DNA from: Acidobacteriota bacterium
GTDB taxonomy: Bacteria; Acidobacteriota; Vicinamibacteria; Vicinamibacterales; UBA2999
Length of the DNA: 6,468 nt
NCBI GenBank assembly: GCA_947478985.1
Contig: CANJYC010000108.1
Coordinates: 1 to 6,468, forward strand
Reading direction: 5' to 3'
The notes beneath the pieces are model-generated. The model worked only from the letters and a program-made list of their open reading frames with translations. It searched no databases and was not told where the DNA came from. Numbering within the stretch: position 1 is the stretch's first letter; each line of letters opens with the position of its first letter. Below, in pieces: positions 1 to 5,669 of the stretch. A program made the position numbers and the translations under genes.

Positions 1-1
1 C

Positions 2-268
2 GTTTCCGACGGCGCCACTGGGGCCTTTGTCATCGAGCGCGACGGCGCGCGGCTGGCCACGCTCAGCTATTCACTGGCGGGTGCCGTCATGACCCTCGAA
101 CATACCGCCGTCGATGGTGCGCTGCGCGGCACGGGTGCGGGCGGCAAGCTGGTGGACGCGGCGGTGTCGAGGGCGAGAGCCGAGGGGCTGCACATCGTGC
201 CGGCCTGCACGTACGCCAAGTCGGTTTTCGACAAGACGCCCGCGTACCACGACGTCCTCGCGCCCTGA
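2..268 (+). CDS. Small GNAT-family N-acetyltransferase (PF14542-like), 5' end outside window
   Basis: Eighty-eight residues are readable from base 2 to the TGA at 266-268. The frame is open to the left edge, so the true start lies outside. The protein matches the short stand-alone acetyltransferase family sometimes called YjdJ-like or Acetyltransf_CG, usually about 90-100 residues, so only a few N-terminal residues are probably missing. Visible hallmarks are the beta strands before His34-Thr-Ala-Val37, the acetyl-CoA phosphate loop RGTGAG at 42-47 followed by an amphipathic helix (KLVDAAV), and the C-terminal PACTYAK segment at 67-73 with Cys69, then a K-x-P-x-Y motif (78-82). These correspond to the family's conserved 'plCsya' and 'hPeY' motifs. 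Members are presumed cytoplasmic CoA-dependent acetyltransferases, and the substrate is unknown. The gene is convergent to tcuB, with 5 bases between stops, and probably has no functional link to it. Confidence 0.85.
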   Translation, partial: VSDGATGAFVIERDGARLATLSYSLAGAVMTLEHTAVDGALRGTGAGGKLVDAAVSRARAEGLHIVPACTYAKSVFDKTPAYHDVLAP

Positions 269-273
269 ACCGG

Positions 274-1338
274 CTACGTCTCGCCTCGGTACTTCGCCAG
301 CGCGATCGTCCGGTAGAGGCCGTGGACGAACTTGCCGTATGGCAGTGTGAGGAAGAGCGCGAGCACCGCGCCCAGATGCACGATGAGCAGCAGCCCCATC
401 AGCGACTGATGCCGTAACACGAGCAACGCCAGGCCCGTGACGCTGGTGAGCAGCAGCAGCGCGAGAAACGATCGATCGAGCTGCTCCTGCGATGGGTCGC
501 TCAGCATCGGATCGCGATGGGTGCGCTGGGCCCAGAGGCCCACCGGACCAACCACGAGCCCGACCCCTCCGATCGTGCCGAGCACCACGGGAAGGCTGCC
601 GTAGCCGTAGGGCGCCGGCCAGCCGAGGAGCACGTGGTAGATCGCGGCCACCGTGGTCGAGGCGAAGCAGAGCATGAAGCCGTAGAAGGTCGCGTGGTGG
701 AACCAGCGCCGCCACGGCGTCCGCGTCTCCTCGGCGGTCACACAGTCCGGTCCGGTGGCGTGCAGGTGCCGCAGCGTCAGGGCGTCACCGAGCGCGGGAA
801 CCACGCTCAGCGAACCCGCGAACTGCTGCCGGCAGCGCCGCATGCCGATGGCGAGCGCGGTGATGACGAAGAGCGACACGCCGCCGAACAACCCCACCAT
901 CACGTCATGCGGCACCACGGCGTAGAAATCAGCCGCCTCGCCCGCATCGCGCACGAGGGCACCGTTGGCCGCGAGCGCCGCACCGAGCATGACCACGATT
1001 AGGCCTGCGGCCAGTGACAGCCCGGTCAGCAGATTGTGGTGGCGAAAGGCGGCGGAAAGCGGCCGTGGCCAGGCGTACTCCTCGTACGACTCGACGCGGA
1101 TTTTCGCCAGCGTGCGCGGCACGTTGATCCCGAACTCGTGCGGGGGCGCGTACTGGCAAGCGTAGAGGCACTCGCCGCAGTTGTGGCAGAGGTTGGCGAG
1201 ATAGTTGAGGTCCGCGGCCGCGAAGGTGAGGCGCTGCTCCATCGCGGGAAACACCGGGCAGTACTGCTCGCAGTAGCGGCAGGCATTGCACACCGTCATG
1301 ACGTGCGCGCCCTCGCGCGTCAAATCAACGGACGGCAT
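274..1338 (-). CDS. tcuB: TcuB-like membrane iron-sulfur electron-transfer protein (tricarballylate utilization)
   Basis: A 354-residue partner protein of TcuA. The N-terminal cytoplasmic part carries two ferredoxin-like cysteine sets: Cys17, 20, 23, 27 (CxxCxxCxxxCP) and Cys51, 54, 57, 61 (CxxCxxCxxxCQ). These are followed by the family's PPHEFGINVP segment (65-74). About six hydrophobic helices follow, near 105-127, 142-165, 217-239, 248-270, 290-309 and 313-333. Several histidines lie at or near helix ends (His100/101, 144, 214/215, 235, 321, 339) and are candidate haem ligands. In Salmonella, TcuB reoxidises the FADH2 of TcuA and feeds electrons to the membrane chain. CobZ of Rhodobacter is a fusion of the two homologues. 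I chose ATG 1338, which overlaps the end of tcuA by 14 bases and has AAGG about 11 bases upstream. An in-frame TTG at 1362 would add eight residues. The stop is TAG at 274-276. Family call is firm; the substrate of the pair is inferred. Confidence 0.9.
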   Translation of the reverse strand: MPSVDLTREGAHVMTVCNACRYCEQYCPVFPAMEQRLTFAAADLNYLANLCHNCGECLYACQYAPPHEFGINVPRTLAKIRVESYEEYAWPRPLSAAFRHHNLLTGLSLAAGLIVVMLGAALAANGALVRDAGEAADFYAVVPHDVMVGLFGGVSLFVITALAIGMRRCRQQFAGSLSVVPALGDALTLRHLHATGPDCVTAEETRTPWRRWFHHATFYGFMLCFASTTVAAIYHVLLGWPAPYGYGSLPVVLGTIGGVGLVVGPVGLWAQRTHRDPMLSDPSQEQLDRSFLALLLLTSVTGLALLVLRHQSLMGLLLIVHLGAVLALFLTLPYGKFVHGLYRTIALAKYRGET

Positions 1339-2767
1339 GACGCGCAGCGCCTTCCCCGGCAATACGGCCGAACACGGTACCGATGGTCATACCGATGCCG
1401 GCGATGTAGCCCTTGCGGAGGATGTTCCCCGCCATGACCTCGCCCGCGGCAAAGACATTGCCGAACGGTGCGCCTCCCGGCGTCAACACGCGCGCGCGGT
1501 CATCCACTCTGACGCCGAGATAGGTGAACGTGATGCCTGGCCGCAGCGGATAGCCCAGAAACGGCGGCGTGTCGATGCGCTGCGCCCAATGGGTCTTCTC
1601 CGGCGTCAGCCCGTCGGTGCGGCAGTCATCGAGCGCTGTGTGATCGAACGACCCCGGCTGAACTGCCGCGTTGAACCTGGCCACAGTGGCCTCGAGGGCG
1701 CCAACCGGCAGCTCGAGCATGCGGGCCAGTTCTGCGATGGAGCCGGCCTCAACAGGTGGAAACACCGACGGCATGAAGCGGCCGCGCACCTTGTCGTCGA
1801 CGATCGAGAAGGCAATCTGTTCCGGCTGCCGGGCGACGAGCTTCCCCCAGATGGCATAGCGCTTCGGCCAGAAGTCCTCGCCCTCGTCGTAGAACCGCTC
1901 GCCGAGCTGGTTCACCGCGATGCCGAGCGGCACCGAATCGAGACGCGTGACGATGCCGCCGTCGAACTTCGGTGACCGGGCGTCGATCGCCACCGCGTGG
2001 CACTCGCGTGGATCGCCAATCGAATCAGCTCCGGCGTCGAGCAGCATCCGCAGCACGGTGCCGCGGTTGTACGGCGTGCCGCGCACGATGAAGTTCCGCG
2101 CGGCAGTCCCCCACGCTTCCTCCAGCCACTCGAGATTCGCCTCGAAGCCTCCGGAGGCGACGACCACAGCCTTCGCCCTGATGGAGACTGGGGCTGATGG
2201 TGCCGATTCCGTCGCACTGGACCCTGCCGCCTGTCCGGGCCTCCGGGTGCTGACGCCAATGGAGCGGCATAACCCGTCTCTGATATCTAGGCTCACCACT
2301 TCCGCGTCGTACAGCACGTCGATGCCGAGACGCTCGGCCGCCGCGTAGTAGCTGTTCATCAGCGCCTTGCCGCCGCCGAGGAAGAACGCGTTGGTGCGCG
2401 ACAAGTGAAGGGTGCCGCGCAACGAGGCCTGAAAGCGGACGCCGTAACCGCGCATCCAGTCAGGACACCCGGCTGAGCGCTCGACCACGAGTCGGGCCAG
2501 CGGCTCGTCAGTCTCGTTGCCGTTGACCCGCAGCAGGTCGGCCAGGAATTCGTCTTCGAGGTAGGCGTCGGTGAGCACCGACGTCGGGGCGCCATGGGCG
2601 CATCGGAGGTTGCGTGTGTGCCGGCTGTTGCCGCCACGGAACTCGCGCGGCGCGCTCTCGATGACCACGACGCGGGCGCCGGCCTCACGCGCGGTCAGCG
2701 CCGCGCACAACGCGGCATTGCCGCCGCCGATGACGGCTACGTCGTAGTCGCGCGAGTCAGCAGCCAC
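1325..2767 (-). CDS. tcuA: TcuA-like FAD-dependent tricarballylate dehydrogenase
   Basis: A 480-residue flavoprotein of the fumarate reductase/succinate dehydrogenase group. A Rossmann FAD motif (VIGGGNAAL, 12-20) is followed by the acidic ribose-binding Glu37 and the R-G-G-N-S-R-H-T-R-N segment at 44-53. VVVASGGFEAN (201-211) and the C-terminal FAD segment FAAGEVMAGN (439-448), ending IGMTIGTVFGRIAG (458-471), are characteristic of TcuA/CobZ-type proteins, as is LRPGITFTYLGV (408-419). There is no signal peptide or Tat motif, so it should act in the cytoplasm, unlike periplasmic fumarate reductases. TcuA of Salmonella oxidises tricarballylate to cis-aconitate. The start is uncertain. GTG 2767 lies 11 bases past the korB stop and leaves a normal short N-terminus before the FAD fold, but its ribosome-binding site is weak. 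An in-frame GTG at 2827 would add 20 poorly conserved residues and overlap korB. An Ala/Ser-rich stretch near 173-194 looks like an inserted linker. The 3' end overlaps tcuB, indicating cotranscription. Confidence 0.88.
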   Translation of the reverse strand: MAADSRDYDVAVIGGGNAALCAALTAREAGARVVVIESAPREFRGGNSRHTRNLRCAHGAPTSVLTDAYLEDEFLADLLRVNGNETDEPLARLVVERSAGCPDWMRGYGVRFQASLRGTLHLSRTNAFFLGGGKALMNSYYAAAERLGIDVLYDAEVVSLDIRDGLCRSIGVSTRRPGQAAGSSATESAPSAPVSIRAKAVVVASGGFEANLEWLEEAWGTAARNFIVRGTPYNRGTVLRMLLDAGADSIGDPRECHAVAIDARSPKFDGGIVTRLDSVPLGIAVNQLGERFYDEGEDFWPKRYAIWGKLVARQPEQIAFSIVDDKVRGRFMPSVFPPVEAGSIAELARMLELPVGALEATVARFNAAVQPGSFDHTALDDCRTDGLTPEKTHWAQRIDTPPFLGYPLRPGITFTYLGVRVDDRARVLTPGGAPFGNVFAAGEVMAGNILRKGYIAGIGMTIGTVFGRIAGEGAARHAVR

Positions 2768-2778
2768 GGGCCTGCGTG

Positions 2779-3834
2779 CTACCGGAAGCGCTGCTGGAGC
2801 TTCTCGAGCTCGACGCTCCCCGGGCACAGCAGGTTGTAGGCCACCTGGGTGAGCGGCTGGTCGATCGTGTTGCTCTGCTCGTGCAGATCCTTCGAGTCCG
2901 GCGAGATGTGCAGCAGGCCGGTGAGGACCTCCCCGGCGCGCTGGCGTTCGCGGATGTGCGCATAGGCGCGGTCGCGGTCGGTCGGGTCGTAGTCCTCGGC
3001 GGTCTTGCGCAGCCGGACCACGCTGCCGTCGTGCAGCTGCACGGAGCGCGAATCACCGGCGTCGTACTGGGTGGTGATTTCCGCCGCGGGCGGCACGAAG
3101 TCGGCCTGCACGATCTCGACGTTGTGCTCGCGCGTGTAAGCGTAGCTCTTGGTCGACCCGTCGTGATCGTTGAAGGTGACGCAGGGCGAGATCACGTCGA
3201 TGAACGCAAAGCCCTTGTGCGCGAGTCCCGCCTTGATGAGCGGCACCAGCTGCGCCTTGTCCCCGGAGAAGCTGCGGGCCACGAAGGTCGCGCCGAGCGT
3301 GAGCGCCATGAGACAGCCGTCGATGGCCTCCATGGTGTTCGCATCGCCACGCTTGCTCGTCGAACCGAGGTCGGCCGAGGCGGAAAACTGTCCCTTCGTC
3401 AGGCCGTAGACGCCGTTGTTCTCGAGCACGTAAAGAACGTTGAGATTGCGGCGGATCGCGTGGCACAGCTGCCCGAGACCGATCGACAGCGAGTCGCCGT
3501 CACCGGACACGCCGATGTAGATCACCTCGCGATTAGCCGCGTTGGCGCCGGCCACAATCGCCGGCATGCGCCCGTGCACACTGTTGAAACCGTGCGCCTC
3601 GCGCAGGAAGTAGGTCGGGGTCTTCGACGAGCAGCCGATGCCCGAGAGCTTCGCCACCTTGTAGGGCGGAATCGACAGTTCCCAGAACGACTGGATGATC
3701 GCCGCAGTGATCGAGTCGTGGCCGCAGCCGGCGCACAACGTCGTGATGGCGCCCTCGTAGTCGCGGCGCGTCAGGCCGATGGCGTTCTTCTGAAGCGACG
3801 GGTGGTGAACCTTGGGCTTGGCGATGTATGTCAT
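2779..3834 (-). CDS. korB: 2-oxoacid:ferredoxin oxidoreductase beta subunit (2-oxoglutarate type)
   Basis: A 351-residue subunit that carries thiamine diphosphate and one [4Fe-4S] cluster. It oxidatively decarboxylates a 2-oxoacid to its CoA thioester together with KorA, in the cytoplasm. The thiamine diphosphate/Mg signature is GDGDSLSIGLGQ (111-122) followed by ENNGVYGLTKGQ (138-149). Four cysteines fit the cluster ligands of this subunit class: Cys34 and Cys37 in LCAGCGHD, Cys68 in GIGCSSK, and Cys218 in SPCVTFND. Lys71 after Cys68 and Leu145 in YGLTKGQ occupy positions that in the Sulfolobus enzyme influence substrate choice; pyruvate enzymes typically carry an Asn-Thr-Gly sequence in the second motif. 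The length is somewhat above the usual 280-350 residues, with a charged C-terminal tail from about residue 245 (D-Y-D-P-T-D-R-D-R). The ATG overlaps the korA stop by four bases (ATGA) with no clear Shine-Dalgarno sequence, so translational coupling is likely. It ends with TAG at 2779-2781. Confidence 0.95.
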   Translation of the reverse strand: MTYIAKPKVHHPSLQKNAIGLTRRDYEGAITTLCAGCGHDSITAAIIQSFWELSIPPYKVAKLSGIGCSSKTPTYFLREAHGFNSVHGRMPAIVAGANAANREVIYIGVSGDGDSLSIGLGQLCHAIRRNLNVLYVLENNGVYGLTKGQFSASADLGSTSKRGDANTMEAIDGCLMALTLGATFVARSFSGDKAQLVPLIKAGLAHKGFAFIDVISPCVTFNDHDGSTKSYAYTREHNVEIVQADFVPPAAEITTQYDAGDSRSVQLHDGSVVRLRKTAEDYDPTDRDRAYAHIRERQRAGEVLTGLLHISPDSKDLHEQSNTIDQPLTQVAYNLLCPGSVELEKLQQRFR

Positions 3835-5627
3835 GCCGCTTTTTCTATTCTGGCTTTGATGCCGCTCACGACGTGGTGCGCGCTCAACGGGAAACCACCG
3901 TAGTACCGCACAGATTCGAGCTTCTCGATGTGGACGCCGGTCTCGAGCATCAGCAGGCTCCGCAACTGCGCGTCCCGGTTCATCTCGACGACGAAATTGA
4001 CGTCGTGCGCGTCGAGGAACCGCTGCACCTCCTCGCCGAACGGGAATCCGCGCACGCGAAGGAAGTCGATGGCGATCCCTTCCTTCTTCAGCAGGTCGAT
4101 GGCCTCTATGCAGGCCGCGTGGCAGGCCCCGACGGTGACGATGCCCATCGTCGCCCCCGGCAGCACGCGAATCTCCGGCTTCGGCACGAAGCGGCTGGCA
4201 TTCTGAATCTTGCGCGAGAGACGCTCCATGACGTCCACGTACTCGTCGGGGTCCTCGGTATAGCCGCCGAAGCGATTGTGACCGGAGCCACGCGTGAAGT
4301 AGGCCCCCTTCGGGTGCACGCCCGGCAGCGAGCGATAGGGAATGCCGTCACCGTCGCTGTCGAGGTAGCGGAAGAACGTCTTCGCTTCCTCGAGCTGCGC
4401 CGCGGTGAGCACCTTCCCCCGGTCCGGGACGTAGGTGTCGTCCCAGGCGAGCTTGGGGACCATCCAGTCGTTCATGCCGATGTCGAGGTCGCTCAGCACG
4501 AAGACCGGCGTCTGGAACCGCTCGGCCAGGTCAAAGGCGGCCACGGCCATCTCGAAGGCCTCGCGCGGATCCGACGGGTAGAGGCAGATGTGGCGCGTGT
4601 CGCCGTGCGAGGCGTAGGCACAGAGCATCAGGTCGGCCTGCTGCACGCGCGTCGGCATCCCGGTCGAAGGCCCCGTGCGCTGCACGTCGAAGAGCACGGC
4701 CGGCACCTCGGCGTAGTAGGCGAGGCCGATGAACTCGTTCATCAGCGAGATGCCCGGGCCTGACGTGGGCGTGAACGCCCGCGCGCCGGCCCACGAGGCG
4801 CCGACGACCATGCCGATCGCGGCGAGCTCGTCTTCGGCCTGCAGGATGGCGTAGCGCTTCTTCTTCGTCTCCGGCTCGATGCGGTACTTCTGGCAGAAGC
4901 CGTTGAAGGCTTCCATCAGCGACGTCGCCGGCGTGATGGGGTACCACGCGCCCACCGTGGCGCCGGCATACAGGCAGCCGAGCGCAGCGGACGTATTGCC
5001 GTCGATCAGGATCGAGTCCGCCGTCTTGTCCATCGGCTCGAGACGGATCGGCAGCGGACACGGGAAGTGCGCTTTGGCGTATTCATACCCGAGGTCGACG
5101 GCGCGCTGATTCGACTCCATCAGCGGCTGCTTCTTCGAGTACTTCTCCTTCAGCAGGCCACGGATGACATCGGCGTCGATGTTGAGCAGCGCCGCCAGCG
5201 CCCCCGCGTAGGCGATGTTCTTCATCAGGATGCGCTCGCGCACACCCTTGAAGTAGGCGTTGCACAGCTCGGCGAGCGGGATGCCAATGTAGGTGATGTC
5301 GGCGCGCTTCGACGTCGTGTCGAGCGGCCACGTCGAGTCGTACAGCAGCCAGCCGCCGGCGCGCACCTCGGTGACGTCCTTCTGAAAGGTCGCCGCGTTG
5401 AGCGCGAGCATCAGGTCGAAGATCGGCGTGCGCGCGGTGTACCCGTGCTTGCTGACGCGGATCTCGTACCAGGTCGGAAGCCCCTGAATGTTCGACGGAA
5501 AGACGTTCTTGCCGGTGACGGGGACGCCCATCCGGAAGATCGCCTGCATGATGAGACCGTTGGCCGATGCCGATCCGGTACCGTTCGCCGTCGCAATCTT
5601 GAATGCGAACTCGTTGACTCGATCCAT
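3831..5627 (-). CDS. korA: 2-oxoacid:acceptor oxidoreductase alpha subunit with fused gamma domain
   Basis: A 598-residue protein made of two classical subunits in one chain. Residues 1 to about 190 form the gamma (acceptor/CoA-side) domain, including NGTGSASANGLI (15-26) and the segment around NVFPSNIQGLPTW (41-53). Residues from about 205 form the alpha pyrimidine-binding domain, with the YPITPAT substrate motif at 229-235, the acidic QAEDELAAIG segment (263-272; Glu265 or Glu267 is the candidate cofactor-activating glutamate), TSGPGISLM at 288-296 and QRTGPSTGMPTR at 316-327. A C-terminal transketolase-like domain spans about 485-590. An Asp-rich loop (DSDGDG, 423-428) resembles a metal-binding loop. 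With KorB it would convert a 2-oxoacid plus CoA to acyl-CoA, CO2 and two low-potential electrons; 2-oxoglutarate is favoured by the KorB pocket. The ATG at 5627 has GAGGG 11 bases upstream. The upstream gene ends 42 bases away and the downstream korB overlaps by four bases. This gamma-alpha fusion plus short beta is the two-subunit KorAB form. Confidence 0.95.
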   Translation of the reverse strand: MDRVNEFAFKIATANGTGSASANGLIMQAIFRMGVPVTGKNVFPSNIQGLPTWYEIRVSKHGYTARTPIFDLMLALNAATFQKDVTEVRAGGWLLYDSTWPLDTTSKRADITYIGIPLAELCNAYFKGVRERILMKNIAYAGALAALLNIDADVIRGLLKEKYSKKQPLMESNQRAVDLGYEYAKAHFPCPLPIRLEPMDKTADSILIDGNTSAALGCLYAGATVGAWYPITPATSLMEAFNGFCQKYRIEPETKKKRYAILQAEDELAAIGMVVGASWAGARAFTPTSGPGISLMNEFIGLAYYAEVPAVLFDVQRTGPSTGMPTRVQQADLMLCAYASHGDTRHICLYPSDPREAFEMAVAAFDLAERFQTPVFVLSDLDIGMNDWMVPKLAWDDTYVPDRGKVLTAAQLEEAKTFFRYLDSDGDGIPYRSLPGVHPKGAYFTRGSGHNRFGGYTEDPDEYVDVMERLSRKIQNASRFVPKPEIRVLPGATMGIVTVGACHAACIEAIDLLKKEGIAIDFLRVRGFPFGEEVQRFLDAHDVNFVVEMNRDAQLRSLLMLETGVHIEKLESVRYYGGFPLSAHHVVSGIKARIEKAA

Positions 5628-5638
5628 GTACGTCGTTG

Positions 5639-5643
5639 CCCTC
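5639..5643 (-). promoter_or_regulatory. Ribosome-binding site of korA
   Basis: On the minus strand the sequence reads GAGGG, 11 bases before the korA ATG at 5627. It is the only recognisable Shine-Dalgarno-like sequence in the 42-base gap after the upstream gene and supports this ATG as the start. The spacer is slightly long. I see no convincing promoter or terminator in the gap, so korA is probably read through from upstream. Confidence 0.55.
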
Positions 5644-5655
5644 GGTGCCTCGGTG
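5640..5655. repeat. Perfect tandem 8-base duplication in the korA leader
   Basis: Two adjacent identical copies of CCTCGGTG (plus strand) occupy 5640-5647 and 5648-5655. Read on the coding strand they are CACCGAGG, so each copy supplies a GAGG. The one nearer korA forms the presumed ribosome-binding site. It may be a simple slippage duplication. No regulatory meaning can be shown from sequence alone. Confidence 0.6.
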
Positions 5656-5669
5656 TCTGATGGAATCGC

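Noticed and set aside
71..715. Minus-strand open frame crossing the end of tcuB into the acetyltransferase
   Set aside because: It is Arg-rich without domain features and overlaps two genes that both have family motifs in other frames.
1339..1362. TTG start for tcuB at 1362
   Set aside because: It would deepen the overlap with tcuA to 38 bases and add eight non-conserved residues. The ATG at 1338 has an upstream AAGG and gives a normal N-terminus before the first cysteine motif.
2768..2827. GTG start for tcuA at 2827
   Set aside because: The extra 20 residues are Arg/Ala-rich and translated from the end of korB in another frame, with no ribosome-binding site. GTG 2767 is preferred, though its own site is also weak.
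2776..3903. Long plus-strand open frame (about 375 codons) opposite korB
   Set aside because: It is antisense to a gene with clear thiamine diphosphate and cluster motifs. Its translation is Arg/His/Val-rich with no recognisable domain, as expected for shadow frames in G+C-rich DNA.
3828..4763. Plus-strand open frame (about 311 codons) opposite korA
   Set aside because: The translation is dominated by His, Arg, Val and Glu with no motifs, and it lies wholly across the well-supported korA alpha domain.
5628..5669. Promoter for korAB in the 42-base gap
   Set aside because: No recognisable -35/-10 pair is present. The gap only supports a ribosome-binding site, and read-through from the upstream gene is simpler.
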